Positions 51,016 to 60,540 of a DNA stretch of 64,000 bases are shown here, piece by piece (position 1 is the first letter of the stretch; the number at the start of each line of letters is the position of its first letter). The DNA is taken from positions 76,188,297-76,252,296 of the forward strand of contig CM048750.1 of the NCBI GenBank assembly GCA_026315105.1, written 5' to 3'. The stretch is from Locusta migratoria (lineage: Eukaryota > Arthropoda > Insecta > Orthoptera > Acrididae). A program made the translations under genes and the position numbers. A model generated the notes under the pieces. It was not told where the DNA came from. It was given only the letters and a program-made list of their open reading frames with translations, and ran no database searches.

Positions 51016-51435
51016 AGCGTAGTGCGTTAGGCGTACTATAATCTACAAGAGCCAAGTTGAAGGAGCGTACAAGTCAACAATCATCAAAATCAGTACTACT
51101 ATCTAATTTGAAAAAGTGAATGGTACAGAACATCACTGTATTAGCCATTTTGAAATTATCGAACACCAAACTGAATATCTTCATTTGTTGTAGTTAAAGA
51201 TTTATTACAAGAATACCTTCTACATGATGTAAATTGGAACTGCTTTTAGAAACAATCACAATATTTTATTATAAATCAGGCATTGTTGTACTAAGTAAAA
51301 ATTTTATCTTATTGGCTTTGTTGTTATATATCTTGTTGATTTACTGTTGAGAGCAGCAACTGCCAAAACCGGTAAAATATAACAAACAAAAATATTTTTG
51401 CAACCTTGGTATAAGAATGATTATTTCAAAGTAGC
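51016..51435. other. No recognisable feature
   Basis: AT-rich. It contains a CAAAACCGG phrase like those at repeat edges, but nothing assignable. Confidence 0.4.
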
Positions 51436-51439
51436 CTAC

Positions 51440-51554
51440 ATCGCGGCTGTAGATTGCCACCTAAAAACATTATCATATTTTTTCTCTCGGAAATCATGTA
51501 AAAATAGGATAATGCGTTCTATTCCTAAAAATACATACAGAAACTTCGTCCAAC

Positions 51555-51594
<40 letters not shown>

Positions 51595-51700
51595 GAAGAA
51601 AAAGAAAGAATAGATTGAATTTGTATCCTTTAAGATGAATTTTTGTTATGGATAGTGAAGGGTGGCTCTCCAGAATATTTTCATTTGGAAGGAAGTCGCC
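51440..51700. mobile_element. hAT family, copy 3, right-hand fragment
   Basis: AATCATGTAAAAATAGGATA, ...CTTCGTCCAACAATTAAA, ...GAAGAAAAAGAAAG and ...GTGAAGGGTGG...AATATTTTCATTTGGAAGG follow the order of 6020-6215 in copy 1. The terminal inverted repeat is missing because a SINE begins at 51703. Confidence 0.7.
51547..51591. repeat. Poly(A) tract, about 35
   Basis: A long A run inside hAT copy 3 at the point where copy 1 has only AAAAGAAAG. It is a local expansion. Confidence 0.85.
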
Positions 51701-51702
51701 AG

Positions 51703-52047
51703 AGCCGGCCGCGGTGGCCGAGGGAAACCGGGCGCAGTGGCTCAGCGCGCCCGGTCAGAGGGCTGAACGCTCTCTGCAATAAAAGAAGCTGAGCCAAGAA
51801 CAGAACGAACACAAACGAACAAACATGATCAGCGTCCGCATCGAACGGAACTACCCATAGAAAAAAAAAAAAGGACAAAGGCGCTCCAGTCACGGTCTGA
51901 ACGGCCACTGCGGTCGGGGGTTCGAATCCCCCTCGGGCATGGATATTTGTGCCGTCCTTAGTCTTAGTTAGTTCATAAGTAGTTTGTAACTTTAGGGACT
52001 GATGACCCCGTAGTTAAGTCCCATACACTATACAAACATTTCATTTT
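51703..52047 (+). mobile_element. SINE interrupted by a different SINE
   Basis: The head AGCCGGCCGCGGTGGCCGAG (51703-51724) is separated from GGCGCTCCAGTCACGG (51888 on) by a foreign insert of about 160 bp; the tail is complete. Confidence 0.88.
51727..51880 (+). mobile_element. Poly(A)-tailed SINE of a different family
   Basis: It starts CCGGGCGCAGTGGCTCAGCG (A-box-like), continues CGGTCAGAGGGCTGAACGC and TCTGCAATAAAAGAAGCTG, and ends in a run of 12 A. There is no GACTGATGACC tail, so it uses another LINE partner. It is inserted in the A box of the host SINE. Confidence 0.8.
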
Positions 52048-52159
52048 TCCATTTCGAGTTATTTAGTAACTGCCGTCGCGAAGATTTACCAGTACTAAGG
52101 TGCAAGAACACGAGGAAGTGAGTGGCATAGGCGTTGACTAAATGGCTCGTGCTGTTGGT

Positions 52160-52440
52160 TGTGAGGCGCACCTCTCAGAGCGCATGCGCATGCCGCGGTA
52201 GACCGCAGCGCTGAGAGCCGCCAGCTTCCGCAGCGCGGTGTGTGCAAGAAGCGGACAAAAGAAGAGCGCTGGCGTCGCGTCACGTCACGGCGCCGCCTAT
52301 GGGGGTCACAGCAGCCAGAGGCAGGTGCGTCTCGCTCCGTCCGCAGGCACGCCGCGCTGTTTTTGCGACGAAGGGTGCGAAAGCGACCTGGATAAAGCGG
52401 AGCTCTCTGCTGTTCAACTCAGTTATGTCTTTCCGTGAAC
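52160..52440. other. GC-rich block with NRF1-like site
   Basis: Contains GCGCATGCGCA (52180-52190, NRF1 core) and a CGTCACGTCACGG (CRE-like) at about 52277, with CpG-rich surroundings. Short ORFs on both strands lack domains. A possible promoter-like island with no recognised gene. Confidence 0.3.
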
Positions 52441-53015
52441 TCTGGACTCCGGCTAAAATTTCTGGCAGTTGACGTCTGTCACTTGGCGTTACGCTAAATA
52501 GACTACCACATCAATACGGGAGCACGCGTTTTGTGTCCCGTTTTGTGTCCCAGCCTCGTCGCCGCTTTTGTGTCTCGTTTCCGTCGTAGGTGTCCGTGGC
52601 CGAGTAGAAAGATCGACACAGGAATAAAGGATGCATGTTTGTGCAGGTAGGAGGTGACCAGCCAGTGGGACAGCAGAAACTAGAAACACTAGAGTAAATT
52701 AGAAGGAGATATATATATTTCTTACAGACTTAGTAATACTTAACTTTTACATATCTCAGTACTGCAGAATGCTGATACGTAGTTGAGCTAGAGGCCTGCC
52801 TAGTGCCTATCCGATAGCCAAGTCTTCACTGGTGCCTATCTGATTCCGAAGTGTTAACTGGTTCCTATCTCAGTCCCAAGTGAACGATGTCGTTCAGTGG
52901 TGGCCACGAGTGGAGTTGTAGCAGAGAGCGCTCGTAGCTGACGTCGTAAGAACGCCGCGCCGTGCGTGCATGGCGGCGCGCGGCGAAAGTAGGTGGCTCG
53001 CACTTCAGACTTGTG
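52441..53015. other. Mixed stretch with a second GC patch
   Basis: 52560-52880 is ordinary DNA with an imperfect repeat of the phrase CAAGT(C)...TGGTGCCTATC (52800-52880). 52930-52990 is GC-rich (GCCGCGCCGTGCGTGC). Confidence 0.35.
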
Positions 53016-53019
53016 CGAC

Positions 53020-53215
53020 AGCACAACGCGGAAGTGGCCGTGCGCTCTAAGGCGCCTTCCTGTGGAGTAAGCGTCTCCACCCGTTGGAGGTTCGAATCCT
53101 CCCTCGAGCGGGCGTATGTGTCTGTTCTCCTTAGTATAAGTTAGTTTACGTATTTTGGAAGTCTGCAAGTGGCTGGCCGCTATACGCTAGCACCAGAGTC
53201 CGCAGTTTGGTACCT
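53020..53215 (+). mobile_element. SINE, diverged Leu-like head
   Basis: GTGGCCGTGCGCTCTAAGGC (A box) and GGAGGTTCGAATCCTCC (B box) are clear, then CTCCTTAGTATAAGTTAG and GCAGTTTGGTACC. The first half of the tail hairpin has decayed. Confidence 0.75.
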
Positions 53216-53770
53216 GATTTGCGTTCCTGTGCATACGTGGAATTAAAGGAATGTTGAAAAAAAGGTGTTTCCTCAAGAAATTGACTTTTTCCATTTTCTG
53301 CATTAAATTACAGATCAGACAGTTAGTAGCTACTATGGTGCGTATAATTTCCTTTGAGAAAAACAATTGTTTCGTACATTCCGTCCATATACATCCAACT
53401 CCCACTCTTCGTCCATCTCCTCTTGGCCCTCCATCTAGCTCCTCCTCTTCCTCCTTTCCCATTGCCCAACTCTGTTCATTCCCTTCTTTCTCTCTGCCGT
53501 ATCCTCATTCCTCCTCCATCTGCCCATCTCTTCGAGACAATCTGGAGCCATTAATATACTTTGTGTATTAATTCTTATGGGTGCCAATGCGTCACTTCAG
53601 TGGGGCGTAATTGTTTGTATTTAGTTTGAAGAACATTCTGGACAATGATTTTGATCGTCGGTTGTCTATGGCAGCAACAGTAACAGTTTAATTTACTGTA
53701 AAAGGAAATATGCAACTCTACTCTTTGCTTTAAAGTAATTACACGTTAGCTTGATATCAACGCCATCAAT
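53216..53770. other. Pyrimidine tract and unassigned DNA
   Basis: 53395-53530 is C/T-rich on the plus strand (CATCTCCTCTTGGCCCTCC). Frames over it translate into Ser/Pro-rich low-complexity sequence and are not taken as genes. Confidence 0.45.
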
Positions 53771-54120
53771 GAGTGTTTTCATTAGAAGAATGAAAATTTA
53801 TTATGACATGAGACGTTAACACTTGGAGTACATGTCAGATGAGATTAAGTATGTTTTTCAAATACTAGCGGCTTAAAGAAATTGAAAGTGAATTGGCTTA
53901 TTGCTATGGGCTGTCGATGCACTAGTATCAGGGTCTGATGCCGCTCCTGACTACTAGCCCATACCGGCCAGCCCCTTCACTTTCAATTTCTTTAAACTGC
54001 TAGTAATTACCTAGCATGTATTTGAATAACTTACTTAATCTCATCTGACATGTGCATCATCTGCTCCAAGTATTAACGTCTCAGGTCATAGTAAATTTTC
54101 ATTCTTCTGATGAAGACACC
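53771..54120. mobile_element. Palindromic element F, about 160-bp arms, different core
   Basis: The left arm GAGTGTTTTCATTAGAAGAA...GTCAGATGAGATTAAGTA...TTAAAGAAATTGAAAGTGAA is mirrored by TTCACTTTCAATTTCTTTAA...ATCTCATCTGACATGTG...TTCTTCTGATGAAGACACC on the right. The centre (about 53900-53975) carries GCTATGGGC and GCCCATACC but not the CTGGGGCAC core of elements A-E. Small indels distinguish the arms. Confidence 0.8.
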
Positions 54121-54154
54121 CAAAGATAGTATTGAAATCTTGACAAAGTGTAAT

Positions 54155-54966
54155 TACGAGGATTGTAACTTAAAAAGTTGGCAACATTGCGGCTAACTGT
54201 GGCAGACATACGTCGAGCATTTTGTTGTCGCGTCTCTGAAGGAGACGTGCATGCTTTTGCCGCGTTAGTGGACAGTGATCGACGCAAGGCGATTCGTGAG
54301 GACGCCCACGAAACCGGATTATCGTATACGACTGTGCTTCGCATCTTGAAGGAACGCATGGGCATGCGAAAAATTCCTTCAGGATGTGTTCCGCATGAAT
54401 TGACGGAAGTGCAGGAATCGATGCATTACAACGCTGCTCAGAGGAACTTGTAGTGCTATAAGCGCGAAGGTGAGGCTTCCTTACGCCGTATCGTAACACT
54501 GGATGAGAGATGGCCCAAATCGTACTAGGAAAAAAAAAATTAAACTCCAATCCAAGAAATGTCGTCATTACGGGTCGCTGCGTAAGTCCGAGTATGTTGA
54601 AAGTTATGGCGATTCTCATGTACGACTGTGATGTTATCCTAACCCATTACGTTCCTCCACGGCAGGCCGTCGGTGCACAGTATTCCAGTTAGTTTTTGGA
54701 GCATCACCTGCGACTTTGCGAAAGAAGCAACAACACTTTCTGCACAACCCACTCATTATTTTCCACGACAATTCATGAGCGCATACGGTGCAACTGTGGA
54801 AGCCGTGGCTGTTCTGTTCGATGGGACTGGGAAGCACTGTACCATCCACATACTCCCCGGACTTAAGTCATTGTGATCTTAGGACAGAAACCGGTGCGAG
54901 CATGTAAAACGTTTGTATCCGCTGTGAATATAAATAGTTGCCACTATTTAAGTGCCAACCGTCGTA
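54155..54966 (+). mobile_element. mariner-family transposon, copy 2, both ends present
   Basis: The left end TACGAGGATTGTAACTTAAA and the right end (inverse) TACGACGGTTGGCACTTAAA are imperfect inverted repeats. At 812 bp it is shorter than a full element, so internal parts are lost. It provides the uninterrupted site (near 54630) that proves the palindrome A insertion in copy 1. Confidence 0.85.
54178..54880 (+). pseudogene. mariner-type transposase relic
   Basis: 54178-54453 reads CRVSEGDVHAFAALVDSDRR and ETGLSYTTVLRILKERMGMR (helix-turn-helix) with VPHELTEVQ. A deletion then removes the first catalytic region. Around 54800-54860 another frame reads RWDWEALYHPHTPRT where (Y)SPDL with the third Asp is expected. 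Stops and the deletion make it inactive. Confidence 0.75.
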
Positions 54967-55069
54967 TTTTAAAGCATCTCATACAGTAATTTCTGGACAA
55001 TTCGATGGAATGATTCAACTACCTAGATCGCCGTAATCAAGACGCCTGTTAGTGCTTAGAATTCTAACC
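54967..55069. other. Junction DNA
   Basis: Short stretch between the mariner end and the Tc1-like fragment; it may belong to the latter. Confidence 0.3.
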
Positions 55070-55425
55070 CGACAACAGTTACGCAGTTACGGGCGGTTAT
55101 AGAGGTCGCATTGCCTGCGGTTCCTGCAGGGCAATATTATCGACTTGTTGAATCGATGCCACATCGCCGGCCGCGGTGGCCGAGGTGATTGAGGCGCTCC
55201 AGTCACGGTCAGCACGGCCACTACGGTCGGGGGTTCGAATCCCCCCTCGGGCATGGATATTTGTGCCGTCCTAGTTCGTAAGTAGTTCACAGGTAGTTTG
55301 TAAGTTTAGGAACTGATGACCCCGTAGTTAAGTCCCATAAGCTTTACAAAAATTTGAACATTTTGATGCCACATCGAGTAGCTGCAGTTCGCCGCCGCCA
55401 AGAGGCTCGACAAGTTGGTAGGAAC
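55070..55425 (+). pseudogene. C-terminus of another Tc1-type transposase, split by a SINE
   Basis: Skipping the SINE, the plus strand reads LRAVIEVALPAVPAGQYYRL then VESMPHRVAAVRRRQEARQ, resembling the C-terminal helix pair of Tc1 transposases (LVxSMPRRVxAVxxARG). N-terminal parts and termini are not found. Confidence 0.55.
55167..55364 (+). mobile_element. tRNA-derived SINE
   Basis: From CCGGCCGCGGTGGCCGAGG to ACATTTTG, with the exact 12-bp duplication GATGCCACATCG (55155-55166 and 55365-55376). Confidence 0.95.
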
Positions 55426-55850
55426 TACAGTATCTCACGACTTCCATGAGCCCAGAGTTAAGTGAATACCGCCTTGATCGGCGCGGTGTTCGACAACGGA
55501 CAGTAACACGGCACAGTGGCACCACGGAGGAGGCGGTCCAGGATCCTGCGGAGCCTTTGCCCACGCCGGTTCGTTGGAGTCCCTCTTGACTCTGGCGACG
55601 CCGCGGAAGCCTTGTCTCTCTATTCCTCTCCTTTCACTGCGGGCGCATCCTGTTTGGTGGCGTACCCGCTGTTCGCGCCCGCTAGTTCACGGCCGTCCTC
55701 TGTCTTCCTAGCGGCGAATTGGATATCGCGCCTTCGATCGCGTCGGGATTGCTTGGAGGACGCTGGAGAAAGGCGCCTTTCGCCGACCATCCATAGGTGT
55801 ACGCAGTGTTTCTTCTTAAGCTGTGTGGAGTGAATTTTCGCATTGGTTTG
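55426..55850. other. GC-rich block, no recognised product
   Basis: CpG-rich DNA with open frames on both strands (the longest 105 codons, plus strand, 55516-55833) lacking motifs. It could be unique regulatory DNA or the GC-rich end of a transposon. Confidence 0.3.
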
Positions 55851-55881
55851 GCGTCAACACATAGGCTTAGGGTTTTCATTC

Positions 55882-56410
55882 GTGTCCCGACCAAAAGTAA
55901 AGTAATTTTGGTGGTACACTGATGTGTCGCAGGTAACTAAAGTTGTCTTTGTCCAAATGTTTGTAAATCTATCGGACGAAACTGCGTGGTCATCAGTCCG
56001 TAGCTTACAAACTACTTGAACCTAGGTAAACTAACCTAAGGACAAACACACACACCCATGCCCCAGGGAAGACTCGAACCTCTACGGCGAGCAACTGCGC
56101 GCTCCGCAGCGAGACGCTTTAGACCGCACGGCTACTCCACCGCGGCGTTTTCTTTGTTTCCAACTGTGTAGATATCACTTCTAAAGTGTTCATCGCAACT
56201 TTTATTCAAGATTACTAGTTTCTGCGAATTTGTTATCCATCGTCAGATCGTATGGCTTGTTCATTCGGTAAATACATGCCAAAAGACAGTATATCATTCC
56301 AATACACAATTACGAGTTGTATACACCAACAGCACAGTAGCACAGTGGTAGAGTGCCAGACAATTAATCCAGCGGTCGTGGGTTCGATCCCCGTCAGATC
56401 ACTTTTCACT
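55882..56410 (+). repeat. Direct repeat copy 1 (SINE-containing unit)
   Basis: The unit reads GTGTCCCGACCAAAAGTAAA, GTGTCGCAGGTAACTAAAG, TTTCCAACTGTGTAGATATC, TTATTCAAGATTACTAG, ATTCGGTAAATACATGCC and ends in a tRNA-like head (CACAGTGGTAGAGTGCCAG, GGGTTCGATCCCCGTC). Copy 2 follows at 56422-57434. A minus-strand SINE interrupts this copy. Confidence 0.85.
55952..56147 (-). mobile_element. SINE, CGGACT-stem subfamily
   Basis: Minus-strand copy from CCAAATGTTTGTAAATC to GGCTACTCCACCGCGGC. Duplication TTGTCTTTG (55943-55951) versus TTTTCTTTG (56148-56156). Repeat copy 2 has the uninterrupted site at about 56485. Confidence 0.9.
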
Positions 56411-56509
56411 TCTTTCACCGTGTCCCGACCAAAAGTAAAGTAATTTTGCTGGTACACTGATGTGTCGCAGGTAACTAAAGTTGTCTTTGTTTCCAACTGT
56501 GTAGATATC

Positions 56510-57190
56510 GTATAAGAGCAAAACTAGGGTAATGGAGAGCAGTCTAAGAAAATCAGGTGATGCTGAAGGAATTAGATTGGGAAACGAAGCAATAAAGGAG
56601 GTAGATGAGTTTTGTTACTTGGGCAGTAAAATAACAAATGATAGTCGCAGTACAGAGGATATAAAATGCAGAATGGCAATGGGTAGAAAAGCGTTCTTGA
56701 AAAAGAGAAATTTGTTAACATCGAATATTGATTTAAGCCTAAAGAAGTCCTTTCTGAAGGCATTTGTATGGAGTGTTGACTTGTATGGGAGTGAGACATG
56801 GACGATAAACAGTGCGGACAGGAAGAGGATTGAGGCTTTTGAAATATGTTGCTACAGAAGAATGCTGAAGATTAGGTTGGTGGATCGCGTAACTAATGAG
56901 GAGGTACTGAACAGAATTGGGGAGAAAAGAAATTTCTGGCATACCTTGACTAAAAGAAGGGATAGATTGGTAGGGCACATTCTTAGACATCAAGGAATTG
57001 TGAATTTAGCGTTGGAGGAGAGTGTGTGGGGTAAAAATCGCAGAGGAAGACCAAGAGATGGATACAGTAAGCAGATTCAGACAGATGTAGGTTGCCGTTC
57101 TTATGTGGAGATGAAGAACCTCGCTCAGGATAGGGTATTGTGGAGAGCTGCATCAAACCAGTCTCCGGACTGAAGACCACAACAACAACA
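56510..57190 (+). mobile_element. RTE LINE, 5'-truncated, well preserved
   Basis: It starts GTATAAGAGCAAAACTAGGG and ends CTCCGGACTGAAGACCACAACAACAACA. GATATC(G) flanks both sides (56504-56510 and 57191-57197), and direct-repeat copy 1 shows the intact site GATATCACTTC. The frame is open throughout, which suggests a young insertion. Confidence 0.9.
56532..57173 (+). CDS. RTE ORF2 C-terminal domain, open frame of 213 codons
   Basis: The protein reads EVDEFCYLGSKITNDSRSTE (just after the RT palm), then KSFLKAFVWSVDLYGSETWT, EAFEICCYRRMLKIRLVDRV, TNEEVLNRIGEKRNFWHTL, RRDRLVGHILRHQ and GRPRDGYSKQIQ, ending before the natural stop. It matches the C-terminal third of RTE-clade ORF2. The endonuclease and RT catalytic residues are lost to 5' truncation, so it has no catalytic capacity, although the frame is undamaged. 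The ATG at 56532 is internal and not a genuine start. Confidence 0.85.
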   Translation: MESSLRKSGDAEGIRLGNEAIKEVDEFCYLGSKITNDSRSTEDIKCRMAMGRKAFLKKRNLLTSNIDLSLKKSFLKAFVWSVDLYGSETWTINSADRKRIEAFEICCYRRMLKIRLVDRVTNEEVLNRIGEKRNFWHTLTKRRDRLVGHILRHQGIVNLALEESVWGKNRRGRPRDGYSKQIQTDVGCRSYVEMKNLAQDRVLWRAASNQSPD

Positions 57191-57600
57191 GATATCGCAT
57201 CTAAAGTCTTCATTGCAACTTTTATTCAAGATTACTAGTATCTGCGAATTTGTGAGCCATCGTCAGATCATATGTGTTGTTCATTCGGTAAATACCTGCC
57301 AAAAGGCAGTATATCATCCAAATACACAATTACGAGTTTTATATACCAACAGAATGCGGCTCGGTAGCACAGTGGTAGAGTGCAAGACTATGAATCCAGT
57401 GGTCGCGGGTTCGATCCGCGTCAGATCCTAGAATTTTTACCTGTCACTTTCTACTTTTTTCACCTCTGGAAGTGTTGCTTATGTGCAAAATATCGAGTAG
57501 CACCTTGGTTCCCCTTACAACTGGTTGAGTAAGTCAGTTTGAAGGTCGGAGGAAGGCAATGGCATACCACCTCCAAACAGGACCATGCCTTGTAAAGCAA

Positions 57601-58189
57601 GATGAAGATTCTATATTAAATTAAAAAAAATACTCATCTTCACAGAAATTTACAAATTACGCAATCAAGTGTGCCAGGATTACCTTACATACATTACAAT
57701 CACTTATCACTTTATTTAAATCATTTCTTCCAGTGATATTCACGGAAGTAGTTACTGTCTCTTGACAAACAATGATAAATGATATATTTTCAGCATTTTT
57801 TCTTGTTCTCTTCTTGCAATTGTTTTGTCTGTAGCAATGAGCGGATTGTAAGATATCCAAAATAGGCTAGTGTTGACATCCAACAAGCATCTGTCAACTT
57901 TGTTCGATGGCTCTTCATAAGATTCACTTTAATTTTTATGACCTGAAGATCAAGAAATTAGTCGGTGACGCATAAGATGTAAAATGTATTCCTTTTGCAA
58001 CTTCGCTTTCACCTTTGTATTGAATCCATGCAATGACACAAGCTGAAGTAAATGTTCCGAATCTGAACCTCATACATCGACGGAAAATGATCATACACAG
58101 AGCAATGTAATCCTAACACACACAATTGTGCATTTGGAAGTTCGTCATTGTAGCTACGAAAGTAATTTTTTAGAATATTTTTCCAACTT
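57601..58189. other. No recognisable feature
   Basis: AT-rich, no assignable element. Confidence 0.45.
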
Positions 58190-58450
58190 ATGTTTATTAC
58201 TACTGTAGACTGTTCTGATAAACGTATTTTCTCAAATAAAAAAAGTAAAAATCGTAAATATTGTACAATTAACAATAAGCTCGATGCAAAGGAATTTGAA
58301 TTATTAAAACTTTCCGGGCTGTTATGCCGTGGTCTAGTGGATTTATTATTAATAATAAATCCACTAGACCACGGCATAACAGCCCGGAAAGTTTTAGTAA
58401 TTTTGACCATTCCGGCCGTGAAAGTTTACATTTTACAACAAAGGAATTTG
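58190..58450. mobile_element. Inverted-repeat element, 'CGGGCTGTTATGCC' family, copy 2
   Basis: TTTCCGGGCTGTTATGCC and the outer segment ATTCCGGCCGTGAAAG...ACATTTTACA match the family at 45870-46135, in inverse order. Its centre is the perfect palindrome described separately. Confidence 0.65.
58305..58396. repeat. Perfect 92-bp palindrome without spacer
   Basis: 46 bp (58305-58350, TAAAACTTTCCGGGCTG ... TTTATTATT) are followed immediately by their exact reverse complement (58351-58396), so the axis is TTATT/AATAA with no loop. After one mismatch pairing continues three more bases outward. Confidence 0.97.
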
Positions 58451-58609
58451 AGCCACCAACATGAAATTTTTCAAAGATTAAAATTCAATATCTCATGGTC
58501 CAATGAGATACCGCTAGACAAACATGTATTTTCGATGCAGTGATTCCTACACAATTGTTTAGCTCAGGACTAAACTACGTAGCGCAGTAATCTCTATATG
58601 AACGTTTGT

Positions 58610-59740
58610 ATGTCCTCTGTGTTCATAGACCATTCATTCGATTGCAATGAAACTTTGATGGCCTGTTCTCCGTACGCCCACGAAAGTTCCTGACCCAAAA
58701 ACAAAAGAGTACGGCACATAGCTCATGAGATATGACGTCATAAATAGAGACCACCGCTTGAGAATACCCAGATTTATGCGTCAAGTGTAGGAAATTGGCA
58801 GTAGTTAGTGACCTGCAACGATGTTTGCATATAATTTCGGACATTTATTAATCGTTTCGTAACTGAGCCCCCCCCCCCCCCGCACAAACTGATGAAACGA
58901 AAATAAGTTTATCGCTCATAATAATTACGCTGTAGATGCCGTAAAACTATCGCGTCAGACATGACCTTGTATCAAATAAAGTTAGCATTACAGATTTGCA
59001 TGTTACTATTTTTTTTCTGCAAGTCTCCCTTACTTCTCTGGCATCCAAAATTGAGCAATCTGTTTTCTTAATCTGTAACTAAAAAAAAAGCGGAAGGACA
59101 CTCACTCACTGATTAAACACGAAATCTCGAAAACTGAAATTTGGCAGGAATGTTGTTCATAGGTAGAAAAGTCAGCTAAGAAAGTATTTTGTGATAGGTG
59201 CAGACTCAAGATATCTACAGTTTCATTCCGATCTTCACGAAATTTCGCGCGCTTGGCCATCAAACCAAGAGGATGGTCACCGTCTCCCTTAAGTTTCATA
59301 CTGTGTATGGAGGAGGGTACTTTACAACATAAAAATGGATCCCTAAATACCTTGGTCGCGCTATAACTTGAGAACGGCTGGACCGATTTCTCAGATCTTT
59401 TTTTCGTTACTCTCAGAAGAAGGGTTGGTGGAATAAAACTGGAATATTTGAGAACAACAAAAAAGTGCGTTTTTCAATGTAACCCTCCGTTTTTGTTGCC
59501 TAGAAAGCTATAGTTTTGTTCCGACATTGATGTAATTTTGCACACTTTACGTTAAAAACAGGGGGAATGTCACTGTATAAAATTTCGTTCGGTGCATGGT
59601 GGAGGGTACTTAGCTTACGGAATTTTACAAAATGCATAGATATTCCCCAATCTTTATGAATTTTTGCACATATGACCTTTAAAACAAGAGGAAGATCATT
59701 GGGTACCTAATAGACTTAGGCAAGCGGAGAACAGATAAAT
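58610..59740 (-). repeat. 1.1-kb non-coding repeat, copy 2 of an inverted pair
   Basis: Motifs of 36776-37900 occur in reverse complement: CCCAGATTTATGCGTCAAG, TTGTATCAAATAAAGTTAGC, AAACACGAAATCTCG, CTAAATACCTTGGTCGCGC, GGACCGATTTCTCAG, AACGAAATTTTA-type ends and TTTTTGCACATATGA. The two copies lie 21 kb apart in opposite orientation. A poly(C) of 14 lies at 58867-58880. Confidence 0.75.
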
Positions 59741-59756
59741 GATAGACACACAAGAG

Positions 59757-60240
59757 ACTTTAAATGGATCGGTACAGTCCACACTCCCGAATAAAATTTA
59801 AAACACTGTCAACCATGGAGGCATCGTCAGCTAAAACAAGCGTCAAGGCGTCAGGGATATTAACATTCCGTCGCTCTGCGGCTAAAGTGGGGCATTCCAC
59901 TAAGATGTGGGCGACTGTCAAAGTCGCACCACAACGACACTGAGGAGGGTCCTCACGACGCAGGTGTCCATGCGTCACCCAGGTATGGCCAATACGAAGC
60001 CGGCAAAGAACCACCGACTCCCTGCGAGAAGCCAGCAGTGAGGACTTCCATGCAGCCCACTCAGAGTTCCAAACCCCAAGGACCCTGCAATGTAACTGGG
60101 ATCGGAGGTCTTTTTCTGGTAGGCCCTACCAAACGAACAGAATGGATCTCTTCCTTTCCTATTTTATTACAGTTCTCCCCAATGCGGGGCGGGCTGACAA
60201 CTTATAAATACAGCTCTTCAGCGTTGCGTGCATTTAAAGA
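59757..60240 (-). mobile_element. I/R1-type LINE fragment with RNase H-linked C-terminus
   Basis: The minus strand contains the end of an ORF2 (next entry), preceded by weaker sequence to about 60240. The 3' end merges with the 1.1-kb repeat near 59745. No tail is recognisable. Confidence 0.65.
59760..60030 (-). pseudogene. LINE ORF2 C-terminus, Cys/His motif
   Basis: Minus-strand frame reads SVVLCRLRIGHTWVTHGHLR, then PPQCRCGATLTVAHILVECP, a CxC...HxxxxC arrangement following the RNase H domain of I/R1/Jockey-like ORF2, and ends VLNFIRECGLYRSI before the stop. No frame damage within this 84-codon piece; upstream is degraded. Confidence 0.75.
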
Positions 60241-60298
60241 ATGTTTAAGAGGCCGACCGTAACAAGACTTGGAGTGGCCAAGCGTTCGAAGCAACACT

Positions 60299-60499
60299 GC
60301 CGGCCACAGTGGCCGAGGGGACTGAGGCGCTCCAGTCACGGTCTGCACGGCCACTACGGTCGGGGGTTCGAATTCCCCCCTCAGGCGTGGATATTTGTGC
60401 CGTCCTTAGTGTTAGCTAGTTTATAAGTAGTTTCTAAGTTTAGGCACTGATGACCCCGTACTTAAGTCCCATAAGCTATACAAATATTTGAATTTTTTT
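60299..60499 (+). mobile_element. tRNA-derived SINE in palindrome D
   Basis: From GCCGGCCACAGTGGCCGAGG to ATTTGAATTTTTTT, with the exact 11-bp duplication GAAGCAACACT (60288-60298 and 60500-60510). Confidence 0.95.
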
Positions 60500-60540
60500 G
60501 AAGCAACACTACCTAGAAGCAAGACCTCACAACTGGCCGT

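Larger units (their letters stand above)
56422..57600 (+). repeat. Direct repeat copy 2, split by an RTE insertion
   Basis: 56422-56509 and 57191-57434 together match copy 1. The tRNA-like head at 57356-57428 (GGCTCGGTAGCACAGTGG, GGGTTCGATCCGCG) is followed by a SINE body whose end reads GGAGGAAGGCAATGGCATACC, ACCTCCA (57545-57580), a conserved arthropod SINE tail phrase I recognise. Copy 1 lacks that tail because copy 2 starts within it, so this looks like a duplication of a SINE plus flank. Confidence 0.8.

Noticed and set aside
52865..53168. Minus-strand ORFs over the SINE at 53020
   Set aside because: They read the tRNA head antisense (PLEGGFEPPTGG and similar), the same artefact as at 7875, 18225 and 55087, where SINE antisense gives the phrase EGGFEPPT.
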